DNA from: Pseudomethylobacillus aquaticus
GTDB taxonomy: Bacteria; Pseudomonadota; Gammaproteobacteria; Burkholderiales; Methylophilaceae
Reading direction: 5' to 3'
Assembly: GCF_003730115.1 (NCBI RefSeq)
Contig: NZ_RJVP01000001.1
Location: 372,001-436,000 of the forward strand
DNA length: 64,000 bases
A program made the position numbers and the translations under genes. Below are positions 45,936-57,300 of this stretch, one piece after another; position 1 is the first letter of the stretch; every line of letters begins with the position of its first letter. The notes beneath the pieces were generated by a model, which worked only from the letters and a program-made list of their open reading frames with translations, did not search any database and was not told the DNA's origin.

Positions 45936-46570
45936 AAGCTCAGCTCGTCGAAGGTATGGGCTTCCCACACAGGATCAAATACCTGCAAGGCCGCCATCGG
46001 GTGGGCACCAAAGCCGACCGCAAGGCGCGCAACTGCGGCATTGTCGGCCATCTGCATGTCAAAACTGGTGTCGCCTATCATCAAGGTGCGTGCTGGCGGG
46101 ACATCCAGTTCGTCCATGAGCTCCAGCAGCATCTGCGGATGCGGTTTGGAAAAGCACTCATCCACACAGCGCGTGGCATCCATAAAGCGGCCCAGACCAC
46201 TGTTATGCAATGACGTATTGAGACCGTTGCGGCCCTTGCCTGTCGCCACCGCGAGCAGATGGCCACGCTGCTTCAAGGCTTCCACTGTTGCGTAAGCGCC
46301 TTCGAACAAGGCGGTCTGCTCATCACGCGCGTAATAATGGTAGCGGTAGCGTTCCACCAGCAGCTGGCGCTGTGCAGGCTGGATATCGGGAAGCAGCATG
46401 CTGATCGCCTCCTGCAGCCCCAGGCCGATGACACTGCGCGCCTCCGTCAGCGTGGGCACGGCCAGACCCGCGTCCTCCGCAGCTTCACGTATGCAGGCAG
46501 CGATCATGCCGGTGGAATCGGCCAGGGTACCGTCCCAGTCGAACACGATCAGGTCGAACTGGCGGCTCAT
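45914..46570 (-). CDS. HAD-superfamily phosphatase, Gph/phosphoglycolate phosphatase-like
   Basis: A 218-residue HAD subfamily IA hydrolase. Motif I VFDWDGTLADS (nucleophile Asp about residue 9), motif II ATGKGR, motif III Lys in the FSKPHPQ segment, and motif IV MIGDTSFDMQMA are visible. Phosphoglycolate phosphatase is the usual annotation, but the substrate cannot be fixed from sequence. Its ATG overlaps the rluC stop. Confidence 0.88.
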   Translation of the reverse strand: MSRQFDLIVFDWDGTLADSTGMIAACIREAAEDAGLAVPTLTEARSVIGLGLQEAISMLLPDIQPAQRQLLVERYRYHYYARDEQTALFEGAYATVEALKQRGHLLAVATGKGRNGLNTSLHNSGLGRFMDATRCVDECFSKPHPQMLLELMDELDVPPARTLMIGDTSFDMQMADNAAVARLAVGFGAHPMAALQVFDPVWEAHTFDELSLWLLNNA

Positions 46571-47565
46571 GCCTTACCCGCTTTCAGCTTTTGCAGGAAC
46601 TGGTCCAATTCTGCTGGCAAGGGCGCTGCCAGCCTGAGCTTTTCGCCACTTATCGGGTGTTTGAGGCTGGTATCGGCGGAATGCAGGAACATGCGCTTCA
46701 GGCCGCGCTGCTGCATCTGCTTATTGACGGCGAAATCCCCGTATTTGTCATCGCCCGCGATAGGAAATCCCAGATGCGCCAACTGCACACGCAGCTGGTG
46801 AGTGCGGCCGGTGACCAGCTGCGCTTCCAGCAGGCTGAATTCAGCGAACTGCTGACGCAGATGGAACACGGTCTCGGAATGCTGGCCATCCGGCTGCACC
46901 GACACGCGACGCTCGCCACTGGGCAGCACATATTTCTGCAGCGGCATGGTGACGCGTTTCTTCTGGTCCGGCCACACGCCATGCACCAGGATCAGATAAC
47001 GTTTGTCGGTCTGGTTGTTGCGGATCGCCTCATGCAGGGCCACCAGCGCAGCACGCTTCTTGGCCAGCAACAGGATGCCGGAGGTTTCGCGGTCCAGCCT
47101 GTGCACCAGTTCCAGGAACTTGGCTTGCGGGCGTTCCAGCCGGAACTGTTCGATCACGCCACGGCTGATGCCACTGCCACCATGCACGGCCAGGCCGGCT
47201 GGCTTGTTGATGACCAGCAGTGCTTCATCCTCGAACAGGATGGTATGTTCCAGCCGGGCCGACACAGGCCCGGCGGACTGCATAGCCGGCTTGACAGCGG
47301 TACGCACCGGCGGGATACGCACCTGGTCATCCACGGCGAGCTTGTGGCTGGCCTCGACACGCTTGCTGTTGACGCGCACCTCGCCACTGCGCACGATACG
47401 GTAGATATGGCTCTTGGGAACCCCGCGCAGCAAGCGGGTGAGGAAGTTATCGACACGTTGCCCGGCACTGTTTTCATCGACGGCGACGTTATTGACGCTG
47501 GCCGGGTTGAGCGTATCGCCCCCCTCTTCCGCCACGTTTTTGACAGTTTTGCTTAAATTGACCAT
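46567..47565 (-). CDS. rluC: 23S rRNA pseudouridine synthase C
   Basis: A 332-residue enzyme with an N-terminal S4 RNA-binding domain (about 36-90, NFLTRLLRGVPKSHIYRIVRSGEVRVN) and an RluA-family catalytic domain. The active Asp is in VHRLDRETSGILLLAKK (about 153-160). Adjacent blocks VVNKPAGLAVHGG and TGRTHQLRVQLAHLGFPIAGDDKYG are typical. RluC modifies positions 955, 2504 and 2580 in E. coli 23S rRNA. It diverges from rne, as in E. coli, which supports RluC over RluD. Confidence 0.94.
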   Translation of the reverse strand: MVNLSKTVKNVAEEGGDTLNPASVNNVAVDENSAGQRVDNFLTRLLRGVPKSHIYRIVRSGEVRVNSKRVEASHKLAVDDQVRIPPVRTAVKPAMQSAGPVSARLEHTILFEDEALLVINKPAGLAVHGGSGISRGVIEQFRLERPQAKFLELVHRLDRETSGILLLAKKRAALVALHEAIRNNQTDKRYLILVHGVWPDQKKRVTMPLQKYVLPSGERRVSVQPDGQHSETVFHLRQQFAEFSLLEAQLVTGRTHQLRVQLAHLGFPIAGDDKYGDFAVNKQMQQRGLKRMFLHSADTSLKHPISGEKLRLAAPLPAELDQFLQKLKAGKA

Positions 47566-48151
47566 CTCACCTATACTACGCGGTATCGAAAAACCAGCGC
47601 GCCAACTAAATTCAATTAAAAATTTAACTGCGCTGACAAGCGCATAGCGCCTGCTCTTCGATAATAATTAAAGAATATTGCCTGAACAGATACGTTGGTT
47701 AATATCGCTCGCCAACAATATAAGTAGCGAAACTTGCATGACAACTAATGCGCTCTAGCCACCGCAGACGACTCGCAAAACTGCAGCGTGCGGCTTATTT
47801 AGCTGGAATACTGGATTTTAGCCGATAATCCCGGCTTGACCTAAACTAAACTTTTAACAGAATCAACGCGACACACAGCCCACAGATCCAGAGACATTTC
47901 GTTAACAAATTCAAGCCGATACCTCAAGACTGGTGCCGGATTAACAGTTTCCACTCAGACGCCGGGTAGATCCCCCGCCTTTGCAACGGTGGAAAATGAC
48001 AACAAATGGTCAACTGTACATTGTGCTGACTGCAGCCAGATTCTGCGTTCGCAGGTCACGGCTTTGTCCGCCTGCTTAAGTTCCAGCCCGCCGTGCGTGC
48101 AGCCAAGCGCGCCGTAACACTGCCACCCCGCTAAGAGCGCGGGAGCACTCA
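47566..48151 (+). promoter_or_regulatory. Long rne/rluC intergenic region; probable rne 5' leader
   Basis: This 586-bp gap has no credible ORF. An AT-rich part (about 47590-47710) holds a candidate promoter TTGCCT (47678-47683), 16 bases, TAATAT (47700-47705), which would give an rne leader of about 440 nt. The last 150 bases are GC-rich with small stems (for example CTGC/GCAG near 48037). E. coli rne has a 361-nt leader used for autoregulation; a similar role here is inference. GCGGGAG precedes the ATG by 6 bases. Confidence 0.5.
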
Positions 48152-50893
48152 ATGAAACGCATGTTATTCAATGCGACGCAGTCGGAAGAACTGCGCGTCG
48201 CCATCGTCGATGGGCAAAAACTCATCGACCTCGATATCGAAACCGCCGGTCGCGAACAACGCAAAAGCAACATCTACAAAGGCGTCATCACCCGCATCGA
48301 ACCTTCTCTGGAAGCGGCCTTCGTCAACTACGGCACCGACCGACACGGTTTTCTGCCTTTCAAGGAAGTCTCGCGCAGCTATTTCCAGAATGGCGCGGAT
48401 GGCCGTTCCAGCATCAAGGAAGCCCTGCGCGAAGGCCAGGAGCTGATCGTTCAGGTCGACAAGGATGAGCGTGGCAACAAGGGCGCCGCCCTCACTACCT
48501 TCATCAGCCTGGCTGGCCGTTACCTGGTGCTGATGCCGAACAACCCGCGTGGTGGTGGCGTTTCCCGTCGTATCGAAGGTGAAGACCGCAACGAGCTGCG
48601 TGATGTGATGGCACAACTGGAGATCCCCAACGGCATGGGCATGATCGCCCGCACCGCTGGTATAGGCCGTAATCTGGAAGAACTGCAGTGGGATCTGAAC
48701 TACCTGCTGCAATTGTGGACCGCCATCGAGAACGCCTCCACGCTGCAATCCGGCCCGTTCCTGATCTATCAGGAAGGCAGCCTGGTGATCCGTGCCATCC
48801 GTGACTATTTCCAGCCGGATATCGGCGAGATCCTCATTGATACGCCGGAGATCTACGAACAAGCCCTGCAGTTCATGAACCATGTGATGCCGGGCAATGT
48901 GTCCCGCGTCAAACTGTACCGTGATGAAGTACCGCTGTTCTCGCGCTTTCAGATCGAACATCAGATCGAGACCGCCTTCTCGCGTGAAGTGCGCCTGCCT
49001 TCCGGCGGCGCCATCGTCATCGACCATACCGAAGCGCTGGTATCCGTGGATGTGAACTCCGGCCGCGCCACCAAGGGTGCAGACATCGAACAGACCGCCT
49101 TCAACACCAACCTGGAAGCCGCTGATGAAGTGGCGCGCCAACTGCGCCTGCGTGACCTGGGCGGCCTGGTGGTGATCGACTTCATCGACATGGAAAACCA
49201 GCGCAATCAGCGCGAAGTCGAGAACCGTCTGCGTGATGCGCTGCATTACGACCGTGCCCGCGTACAGACCGGCAAGATCTCGCGCTTCGGCCTGCTGGAA
49301 CTGTCGCGTCAGCGCCTGCGCCCCAGCCTGGGTGAGGGCAACCACATGCCATGCCCACGTTGTCATGGCACCGGCCACATACGCGGCATCGAATCCACCG
49401 CCCTGCACATCCTGCGCATCACCCAGGAAGAGGCGATGAAGGAAAACAGCGCCATCATCCAGGTACAACTGCCCGTTGAAGCAGCCACCTTTCTGCTCAA
49501 CGAGAAGCGCGCCGAGATCCATGCCATCGAACAACGCATGGGCGTTGAAGTGGTGCTGATCCCCAACATCCATCTGGAAACCCCCAACTACAACATCGTG
49601 CGCATCAAGCAGGATGATGTGAATGGCGATACAGCGCGTGCCAGCTACGAGATGGTGGAAATGCCGTCCGAGACAGCCGCTGCTGCAAACGACAAGAAGG
49701 ATGGCAAGCCCGTGCTGCGTCAGGAAGCGGCAGTCAAGGGAATCACCCCTGCCTCGCCTGCCCCTATCGCGACCGAGAAGCCAGTCGCAGCGCCGGTCGC
49801 AGCGCCTGCGCTGTCCATCTTCAGCCGCGTCAAGAAGTTCTTGTCCGGCCTGGTGACCACCACAGACAGTCCGGCCCCTGCCACCGCCAAGCGTAACGAA
49901 TCACCCCGCGGTCAGGGTAATCGCCGTGGCAACCAGCCACGTCGCCCGGAGCAGCGTAACGAACAGCGCACTGAAGGCCGTGGTGAGCAGCGCAATGAAA
50001 CGCGCGGCGAGCGTCAGCCCAATCAGCAACGCAACGAGCGGGTACAAGGCGAGCGCCCACAAGGTGAACGCGGCCCACGCCCGGAACGCGCAGCTTCCGA
50101 GCAAAACCGTCAGCCACGTCCACCACGTGAGCCGCGTGAAGCGCGCGAACCACGTGCAGAGCGTGAACCAAGAGCAGAAGCTAGAGCAGACCACGTAGAG
50201 CGCGAAAAGCCAGCAGCGAACGGCAACCGTGCTGAAGCGCCGGCCACAGGTGAAGCTGGCGAACAGCGCAGCCGTCGCAGTCGCGGCGGCCGCCGTGAAC
50301 GTGGCCCGCGTGATCGCAACGAAAACGGCAACGTGAACCCGGCTGCAGAGGCAAGCGCTGCAGAGACCACACTCAACCAAAGCTCTGCCGACACATCCGT
50401 GGATATACTGGAACCGGTCCATGCTGTTGAAACCAGCCAGACCAGTGAGCCTAAACGCACACCCAAGCCAGCCAATCCACCTGTAGCCGAGACATCCAGC
50501 GTCGCTGATACAGAAGCGGCAGCACCTGTTGCCGTACGCGAAAGCGCCGCTCCAGTGCAGATGGAGATCGCCATGCCGGAAGCCAGCTCAGCGGCTACCG
50601 AGCCTGCCGCCGTGACTGAAGCTGCAGCACCGGATGCACCACAGGAAGTGGCGGCCACCGAGCGCAAACCGCGTCAACCACGTCGTCGCAAGCCAGCGGC
50701 AGAGACCAAGCTGCCTGATCTGGCGGCCAGCGGCCTGCAACTGGTGGAGACCAAGGCGGATGCCATCATTGCGCCAATAGTAGAGTCGATCGAACCAGCC
50801 AAGCCACGTGGTCCACGCAAGCCACCGGCATGGCAGCAACAAGCTGCTGAAACGGTAGACGAGCCACTGGTGATCGTGCAAACGCAGAAGTAA
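48152..50893 (+). CDS. rne: Ribonuclease E
   Basis: A 913-residue endoribonuclease. [21 protein letters not shown] is the standard N-terminus. S1 domain (about 38-120), 5' sensor and DNase I-like catalytic region with [12 protein letters not shown] (metal Asp about 300) and VVIDFIDM (Asp about 345), and the zinc-link CPRCHG (about 405). Residues about 510-913 are a disordered Arg/Glu/Ala/Pro-rich tail with [19 protein letters not shown]-type stretches, suited to RNA binding and degradosome assembly. Tail length separates it from RNase G. Confidence 0.96.
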   Translation: MKRMLFNATQSEELRVAIVDGQKLIDLDIETAGREQRKSNIYKGVITRIEPSLEAAFVNYGTDRHGFLPFKEVSRSYFQNGADGRSSIKEALREGQELIVQVDKDERGNKGAALTTFISLAGRYLVLMPNNPRGGGVSRRIEGEDRNELRDVMAQLEIPNGMGMIARTAGIGRNLEELQWDLNYLLQLWTAIENASTLQSGPFLIYQEGSLVIRAIRDYFQPDIGEILIDTPEIYEQALQFMNHVMPGNVSRVKLYRDEVPLFSRFQIEHQIETAFSREVRLPSGGAIVIDHTEALVSVDVNSGRATKGADIEQTAFNTNLEAADEVARQLRLRDLGGLVVIDFIDMENQRNQREVENRLRDALHYDRARVQTGKISRFGLLELSRQRLRPSLGEGNHMPCPRCHGTGHIRGIESTALHILRITQEEAMKENSAIIQVQLPVEAATFLLNEKRAEIHAIEQRMGVEVVLIPNIHLETPNYNIVRIKQDDVNGDTARASYEMVEMPSETAAAANDKKDGKPVLRQEAAVKGITPASPAPIATEKPVAAPVAAPALSIFSRVKKFLSGLVTTTDSPAPATAKRNESPRGQGNRRGNQPRRPEQRNEQRTEGRGEQRNETRGERQPNQQRNERVQGERPQGERGPRPERAASEQNRQPRPPREPREAREPRAEREPRAEARADHVEREKPAANGNRAEAPATGEAGEQRSRRSRGGRRERGPRDRNENGNVNPAAEASAAETTLNQSSADTSVDILEPVHAVETSQTSEPKRTPKPANPPVAETSSVADTEAAAPVAVRESAAPVQMEIAMPEASSAATEPAAVTEAAAPDAPQEVAATERKPRQPRRRKPAAETKLPDLAASGLQLVETKADAIIAPIVESIEPAKPRGPRKPPAWQQQAAETVDEPLVIVQTQK

Positions 50894-50933
50894 GCGCCGG
50901 CCGCACAGCCCGCTCGGGACGCAGCAAGCGACC

Positions 50934-50970
50934 AAACACAGAAGCCCCGCATGCGGGGCTTCTGTGTTTT
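50934..50970. terminator. Terminator after rne (36-bp perfect palindrome)
   Basis: The halves 50934-50951 and 50952-50969 are exact reverse complements, with GAAGCCCCGC/GCGGGGCTTC at the core and a TTTT end. Nothing else is obvious in the 50971-51107 gap before the convergent kinase gene. Confidence 0.85.
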
Positions 50971-51107
50971 CAGGGACATGCATTGCGCGCATGCCCTACG
51001 CTGCTTGCCCTACCAAGCATGCTTCCAGGGGACAGCTCACAGCTCACCTCAGCTGCACAAGGCACACACTAGCGTTGAGCGGAGTTAGGCACGTCAGCAG
51101 CAGCGGG

Positions 51108-54100
51108 CTAATGCTTGATGATCAAGCGCATGCAACAGGCCATCGCGGCAGCGGCATCCTTATGATTCAGCGCAGCGCGAAGACGGTAATAATCCACAGG
51201 CAGCTCCGCCCCGAAAGCATCGGCGATGGTCATCATCAGCTGGTTGCTGCGCTGCATATCGGCGCGTTCAATCGCCTCTTGCAACTCTCTCAATGCCGCT
51301 TGCAGGGCTGACGCATTCAATGCCTTGGCCGTGCGCTGCTGGTTCTGCTGCGTCAATAGCTCCACCAGTTGCAGCAATGATGGCTTGAAGGCGGCTACCA
51401 TTTGTACCAGTTCCGAGAACAGTGCCTTTAATACGGTCTCAGAACTGCGGCGACTCTGATCTTCCACACTCGCTGCGCCGCTGGCCAGCCTGGTCAGCCC
51501 CAGGTTGGAAAAGCTGCCTTTCAGGCTGTGGCTCAGGAACTCCACCTGCTGCGGGGCATGCTGCGCCAATGCCGTCTTGATGCCCTCCATGCGTTCATCG
51601 AGGCTCTCCGTCAGCAGCATGAGCGCATGCAGATAGAAGCCTGCATCATCATTGAAACGCGGCAAGGTCGTGTCCATCTCGATGCCAAGTTCAGCAAACG
51701 CGACCAGCACTGCCACATCACTTGCAGACTTGGCGCCCTCCCCATCTTGCGTGACTTCAAGTGGGCGCTTGCCGGGCGGAAGGTTGCGCAAGATGGTGTT
51801 GACCAGCGTATCCAGATCGAAGGGTTTGGGCACATGGTCGTTCATGCCAGCCAGCGCACATGCCTGCTTGTCTGCGGGCAGCACATTGGCGGTCATGGCC
51901 AGGATAGGCAATTGCTGGCGCGAACGGTGCTCACGTATCAAACGCGTGGCGGTGATGCCATCCATGACCGGCATCTGCACATCCATCAACACCAGATCGA
52001 ACGGCTGCTCATCGGCTTCTATCATGGTCAGCGCCTGCAGGCCGTTGCCTACGATGGTGACGTGTGCACCACGCCGCATCAGCAACGCTTCCACTACCTC
52101 CTGGCTACTCACGTTGTCCTCCACGACCAGCAGCCTGAGACCGAGCAGTGGCTTGGCTTGGGCGTTACGCTTGGCCGGGCGGCCGAGATGCGCTGGCAAT
52201 TCGGCCCCTGAGGTCAGCAACTGATACAGCGCAACCACCGTCACCGGCTTGATCAGAAAACCTGCGACCGGCCTGGACTGCTGCTGCATACGTGCAGCCC
52301 ACAGACTGCGATCATGCATGCTGCCAGTGACCATCAACAGCGTACCGTTGCCATTGATGGATTGCAGCCGCTGACATAGCTCCCAGCTATCCTGACCATC
52401 GAGACGGGCATCGACGATCAGTATCTGGTAAGGCTGTCCTTGCTGGTTCGCCTCGTGCATGTAGCGGAACGCCTGATCAGCATCGCCAGCCACTTGTGCC
52501 TGCATCCCCAGTGAACCGAGCTGGCGCAGCATGAGCTCGGCTGCACGTGGATGATCTTCAATCAGCAGCATGCGCTGGCCCTTGCGCTGGGCTATGGTCA
52601 GCGGCTCTGCCAGCGCCTGACCGACCTGCAAGGTCAAGGTGAAATAGAAGCGGCTGCCCTTGCCGGGCTCGCTATTGACATGCAGATCGGTGTGCATCAA
52701 TTTCAGCAGGCGTTTACAGATCGCGAGGCCCAGGCCGGTGCCCCCGTAGTTGCGGCTGGTCGAGGCTTCTGCCTGACGGAAAGCCTCGAAGATCTCTTCG
52801 CGCTGCGCCTGGGTGATGCCGATACCGGTATCCACCACTTCGATACGCAGCGTGACAAAACCCACCTCGCGTATGATCAAGCGGATACGCAGCAGCACCT
52901 CGCCCTGGGCGGTGAACTTGATGGCGTTCCCCAACAGGTTGATCAGCACCTGCCGCAAGCGCAGGTCATCGCCTAGCAACTGGGCAGGGAGATGCTCATC
53001 GATATCGAACAGCAGCTCCAGTGGTTTGTCGCCCACACTGACCGCCACGATGGAACTGACCTCATGCAGCAGGCTCGCCATGCTGAAGGGGGCAATGTCC
53101 AGTTCAGCGCGGTCTGCCTCCAGTTTGGAGAAATCCAGGATATCGTTCACCACAGACAACAAGGTCCGGGTCGCCGCTTCGGCCTTGTTCACATGGTCCA
53201 GCTGCTCGACATTGAGCTCGCCCAGACGCAGCAACTGCAACATGCCCAGGATACCGTTCATGGGCGTGCGTATCTCGTGCGACATATTGGCCAGGAACTG
53301 GCTCTTGGCCAGCGTGGCCGCTTCGGCTTCTGCGCGCTTGTGTTCCAGCGCCTGATTGAGCTGCTCCAGCTGCAACTGTGCCTGCTTCATCGGCGTGATA
53401 TCGGAGATCAACACATAGAAGCCATGCACCTGACCGTCCCGCTCGTCCGGGATGTAATTGACCTCGGCATGCGCCTGGACACCGTCCGGTTTGCGGATAT
53501 CCATCTCGAAACGCTGTGGCTCGCCAGCGAGCGCCTTCTCGACAAAAGGTTTGACGCGGTTGTAGCGGTAAGTGCCCAGCACACGGCTGACATGATGGCC
53601 TTGCACTTCGGCGACGCGTTTACCAAACCAGTATTCATATTGTGAATTGGCAAAGCGGCTGATCAGATTGGCATCCCAGTAACCGACCAGGCTGGGAATG
53701 TTATCCGTGACGGAGCGCAGAAAACGCTCGCGGTGCTCGATCTCGTGCTTGCTTTCCTGCAATACCTGCTGCATCAACTGGCGCTGCTGTAATTCGCGGC
53801 GCGAAGAAAGATAAGCCACGATCAATGCCACGAAACTGAGCAGAAAGATCAAGCCGGACGTGATCAGTGCCGTGGTCTGGTGCTGGCGCTGCTCCTGACG
53901 TCGCATCGACAACAGCCCGATTTCCTCGTGCTTGATCATGTTCAAGCGTACTTCCATCTGCTGCGTGTACTGGTCAGCCTGGCTGGTGTACGAGTACAAA
54001 CGACTGAGCAGATCCCCGCTGTCGCGCCTTAGCTGCAATTGTGACTCTGCCAGTGCGGCACGTTCTGTGAACAAGCGGCTCACTTGCAAGAAGCGCGCCG

Positions 54101-55031
54101 ACTGCTGGGGGTTATATTCCAGCATAAGGGCGATGTCCGCCATCATCGAGGCGATGCGTTGCGGCACATCCTTGGCCACTTCGTAATATCGGGCGTCGCC
54201 GGTCAACAGATAGGAACGCACATCACCGCGATAATGCTCCAGCTCGGAGACCAGCGTCTGCAATTTCAGGATCACCTCATAGGTGTTCGCCACATCGTCA
54301 CTGGAACGGTTGTTCCTGGCGATATTGGTCGCCACCGCGAGCACGCTGACCGCAAACACCGCCACCGCGATCCAGACCAGATGGCGGCGCAGATAATGGA
54401 TGAACGCAGACATCCCTTTGTCACGCACCAACAGTATCAGTTGTGCGGTGGTCAGCATCAGAAAGCACAAGCTGGTATGCAAGGCGATAGCCGAGGAGTG
54501 GCCGAACACCATGAGATCGGCCCAACCAAAGATATAACCCAACAATGCCACGACGGGCAGGCCGTAGGCAAGCAACAATAAACTCTCGGACAAGTGACGC
54601 AATGCAGGCTGCCGAATGTAGCGCAGCTGGAACGCGCTGGTGAGCAACAGGAAATTGATGGCACTGTAGAACGACATGCGTCCAGGAAATGGGCTGTGCG
54701 TGTCCCCCACGGCCCCCGCTGGTTGAAACCACTGATCAATGCCGAAATCCACATCGAACAGGAACTGCAGCAGTGTAGCAAAGGCGATCAATCCCACTGT
54801 TTGCGCAAGCAAGGACTGGAGGCGCGGGTAGTGTCTATCATGTAGCAGCACGGTCAATGTGGCCAACAGTGCAAAGCAGATCGCCGTATTGATCTTCATG
54901 CTAACCAGGCCGGGGATCACACTTTTCATGATCTCGATGTGTAGATACCAACCCAGCAATACCGTTGACGCCAGCAACAGCGTCAATGCGGACAGCCATT
55001 TCACCAACGGGTGTGAACTATCGTTTTCCAC
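51108..55031 (-). CDS. Hybrid sensor histidine kinase with CHASE3, PAS, two receivers and HPt
   Basis: A 1307-residue BarA/EvgS-like phosphorelay protein. GTG 55031 has AGGGGAG 6 bases upstream. Order: about seven helices (12-235), CHASE3-like region (about 240-385), helix (389-410), PAS (about 440-555), HisKA with His in NMSHEIRTPMNG (about 582), HATPase with LINLLGNAIKFT (700) and DTGIGI (733). Then REC1 (about 825-945, LIVDARLDG), REC2 (about 965-1085, LVVEDN and LVLMDVQMPVMDG) and HPt with HSLKG (about 1163). All phosphorelay residues appear intact. No response regulator gene is adjacent; its output protein must lie elsewhere. It is 82 bp downstream of uvrB. Confidence 0.93.
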   Translation of the reverse strand: MENDSSHPLVKWLSALTLLLASTVLLGWYLHIEIMKSVIPGLVSMKINTAICFALLATLTVLLHDRHYPRLQSLLAQTVGLIAFATLLQFLFDVDFGIDQWFQPAGAVGDTHSPFPGRMSFYSAINFLLLTSAFQLRYIRQPALRHLSESLLLLAYGLPVVALLGYIFGWADLMVFGHSSAIALHTSLCFLMLTTAQLILLVRDKGMSAFIHYLRRHLVWIAVAVFAVSVLAVATNIARNNRSSDDVANTYEVILKLQTLVSELEHYRGDVRSYLLTGDARYYEVAKDVPQRIASMMADIALMLEYNPQQSARFLQVSRLFTERAALAESQLQLRRDSGDLLSRLYSYTSQADQYTQQMEVRLNMIKHEEIGLLSMRRQEQRQHQTTALITSGLIFLLSFVALIVAYLSSRRELQQRQLMQQVLQESKHEIEHRERFLRSVTDNIPSLVGYWDANLISRFANSQYEYWFGKRVAEVQGHHVSRVLGTYRYNRVKPFVEKALAGEPQRFEMDIRKPDGVQAHAEVNYIPDERDGQVHGFYVLISDITPMKQAQLQLEQLNQALEHKRAEAEAATLAKSQFLANMSHEIRTPMNGILGMLQLLRLGELNVEQLDHVNKAEAATRTLLSVVNDILDFSKLEADRAELDIAPFSMASLLHEVSSIVAVSVGDKPLELLFDIDEHLPAQLLGDDLRLRQVLINLLGNAIKFTAQGEVLLRIRLIIREVGFVTLRIEVVDTGIGITQAQREEIFEAFRQAEASTSRNYGGTGLGLAICKRLLKLMHTDLHVNSEPGKGSRFYFTLTLQVGQALAEPLTIAQRKGQRMLLIEDHPRAAELMLRQLGSLGMQAQVAGDADQAFRYMHEANQQGQPYQILIVDARLDGQDSWELCQRLQSINGNGTLLMVTGSMHDRSLWAARMQQQSRPVAGFLIKPVTVVALYQLLTSGAELPAHLGRPAKRNAQAKPLLGLRLLVVEDNVSSQEVVEALLMRRGAHVTIVGNGLQALTMIEADEQPFDLVLMDVQMPVMDGITATRLIREHRSRQQLPILAMTANVLPADKQACALAGMNDHVPKPFDLDTLVNTILRNLPPGKRPLEVTQDGEGAKSASDVAVLVAFAELGIEMDTTLPRFNDDAGFYLHALMLLTESLDERMEGIKTALAQHAPQQVEFLSHSLKGSFSNLGLTRLASGAASVEDQSRRSSETVLKALFSELVQMVAAFKPSLLQLVELLTQQNQQRTAKALNASALQAALRELQEAIERADMQRSNQLMMTIADAFGAELPVDYYRLRAALNHKDAAAAMACCMRLIIKH

Positions 55032-55113
55032 CTGCTACTCCCCTTTTAGTGACGGACGACGCTGGTTTATATACAGGGCCTGCGCGACCTTGGTGCAGGC
55101 CTGCGCGCCATGC

Positions 55114-57171
55114 TCATGGCTTCTTTATCTCGAACTGCGTGTGAACATCGCTGACTTCGGCACCGTAGATCTGCACTTTCAGCTTCTTCACCTGGTCGCG
55201 GTAATCGGCCGCCTTTTCAAATTCCAGATTACGCGCACTGTCGTGCATGGCTTTTTCCAGCCGTTTCAGTTCTTTCAACAGCTGCTTTTCACTCAGCGCT
55301 TCAAAACTGGCCTGGTCCTGCGCTGCCTTGAGTTCGCGTTTGGCTTCGTCCTTGTCGTACACACCATCGATGATGTCCTTGATACGCTTGCTGACGCCTC
55401 GGGGCGTGATGCCATGCGCTGCATTGAACGCCATCTGCTTTTTGCGTCTGCGCTCGGTCTCGTCCATGGCCAGTTTCATCGAGCGCGTGATGCGGTTGGC
55501 ATAGAAGATCACTTTGCCATTCAAGTTACGTGCGGCACGCCCGGCCGTCTGGATCAGCGAGCGTTCCGAACGCAGGAAACCTTCCTTGTCGGCATCCAGC
55601 ACCGCGACCAGCGACACTTCGGGGATATCCAGCCCCTCACGCAGCAGGTTGATGCCCACCAGCACATCGAACTCCCCCAGACGCAGGTCACGGATGATCT
55701 CCACGCGTTCCACTGTATCGATATCGGAATGCAGATAGCGCACCTTGACCCCGTGCTCGGATAAATAATCGGTCAGGTCTTCTGCCATGCGCTTGGTGAG
55801 CGTGGTGGCCAGCACGCGTTCGCCGATATCCACACGCAGCTTGATCTCGGATAGCAGGTCATCCACCTGGGTGTCGGCAGGCTTGACGATGATCTCCGGG
55901 TCGATCAGGCCGGTCGGGCGCGCCACCTGCTCCACCACCTGCTGCTGATGCATGGCTTCGTATTCCGACGGTGTCGCCGACACAAACACGCATTGCCGCA
56001 TGATGCGTTCGAACTCGTCGAACTTGAGTGGACGGTTATCCAGCGCCGAAGGCAGACGGAAGCCGTAATCAACCAGGTTCTCCTTGCGCGCGCGGTCACC
56101 CTTGTACATGGCGCCCACCTGCGGCACGGTGACATGGCTCTCGTCCAGGATCATCAAGGCATGCTGGGGCAGATAGTCGATCAGCGTGGGTGGTGCTTCG
56201 CCAGGCTGGCGGCCGGTCAGGTGGCGGCTGTAGTTCTCGATGCCCTTGCAGAAGCCGATCTCGTTGAGCATCTCCAGGTCGAAGCGCGTGCGCTGCTCGA
56301 TACGCTGCGCTTCCACCAGCTTGTTGTTCTTGATGAAGAAATCCACCCGCTCGCGCAATTCCTGCTTGATGGTCTCCATGGCGCGTATGGTGGCTTCACG
56401 TGCCGTGACGTAATGGCTGGACGGGAAGATACGGAAATTGTGGATCTTGCTGAAGATCTGCCCGGTGAGCGGGTCGAACAGGGTGATGGCCTCGATCTCG
56501 TCATCGAACAGGCTGATGCGCACCGCGGTCTCGCTGTTTTCCGACGGGAACACATCGACCACATCGCCACGCACGCGGAAGGCGCCACGCGAAAAATCGA
56601 AATCGTTGCGGTCATACTGCATGGCCACCAGTTTGTTGACGATGTCGCGCTGCGCTATCTTCATGCCTTGATGGATGTGCAGCACCATGCCGTGGTATTC
56701 GCCTGGGTCACCGATACCATAGATGGCGGATACGGTCGCCACGATGACCGTGTCCTCACGCTCCAGCAGGGCTTTGGTAGCCGACAAGCGCATCTGCTCG
56801 ATATGCTCGTTGATGCTGGAATCCTTCTCGATGAACAGGTCACGCGAAGGCACGTAGGCTTCAGGCTGGTAGTAATCGTAATAGGAGACGAAATACTCCA
56901 CGGCATTATTGGGGAAGAATTCGCGGAATTCCGAATACAGCTGCGCTGCCAGCGTCTTGTTGGGTGCCATGACGATGGCCGGACGGCCGATCTGCGCGAT
57001 CACATTGGCCATGGTGAAGGTCTTGCCGGAGCCGGTCACCCCCAGCAGGGTCTGATACTGCATGCCCTGGTTGATGCCGTATACCAGCTTCTCGATAGCC
57101 TGAGGCTGGTCGCCCGCAGGCGGGAACGGCTGATGTAACTGATATTTGCTGCCGGGGTAAGTGACGATCAC
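55114..57171 (-). CDS. uvrB: UvrABC system protein B
   Basis: A 685-residue excision-repair helicase. Walker [14 protein letters not shown] (about 44-56), the beta-hairpin [18 protein letters not shown] that inserts into damaged [26 protein letters not shown], and the C-terminal UVR motif [18 protein letters not shown] (about 650) are all visible. It works with UvrA/UvrC. A near LexA-like CTGT...CAG lies upstream but with wrong spacing. Confidence 0.98.
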   Translation of the reverse strand: MIVTYPGSKYQLHQPFPPAGDQPQAIEKLVYGINQGMQYQTLLGVTGSGKTFTMANVIAQIGRPAIVMAPNKTLAAQLYSEFREFFPNNAVEYFVSYYDYYQPEAYVPSRDLFIEKDSSINEHIEQMRLSATKALLEREDTVIVATVSAIYGIGDPGEYHGMVLHIHQGMKIAQRDIVNKLVAMQYDRNDFDFSRGAFRVRGDVVDVFPSENSETAVRISLFDDEIEAITLFDPLTGQIFSKIHNFRIFPSSHYVTAREATIRAMETIKQELRERVDFFIKNNKLVEAQRIEQRTRFDLEMLNEIGFCKGIENYSRHLTGRQPGEAPPTLIDYLPQHALMILDESHVTVPQVGAMYKGDRARKENLVDYGFRLPSALDNRPLKFDEFERIMRQCVFVSATPSEYEAMHQQQVVEQVARPTGLIDPEIIVKPADTQVDDLLSEIKLRVDIGERVLATTLTKRMAEDLTDYLSEHGVKVRYLHSDIDTVERVEIIRDLRLGEFDVLVGINLLREGLDIPEVSLVAVLDADKEGFLRSERSLIQTAGRAARNLNGKVIFYANRITRSMKLAMDETERRRKKQMAFNAAHGITPRGVSKRIKDIIDGVYDKDEAKRELKAAQDQASFEALSEKQLLKELKRLEKAMHDSARNLEFEKAADYRDQVKKLKVQIYGAEVSDVHTQFEIKKP

Positions 57172-57300
57172 GATGCCATTGCCAAAAAAGGGTGTCTGTC
57201 ATTCTATCAGTGCGGGCTAGAACTTATGTAAGCTGCATCGTGTCATTGGTAGACAATAAGTTTGCTGATAAAACAAAATCGTATTCTTCTGGGGAAAACC

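Noticed and set aside
57196-57210. LexA box upstream of uvrB (CTGTCATTCTATCAG)
   Set aside because: Arms are CTG and CAG with nine bases between, one short of the usual CTGT-N8-ACAG spacing.
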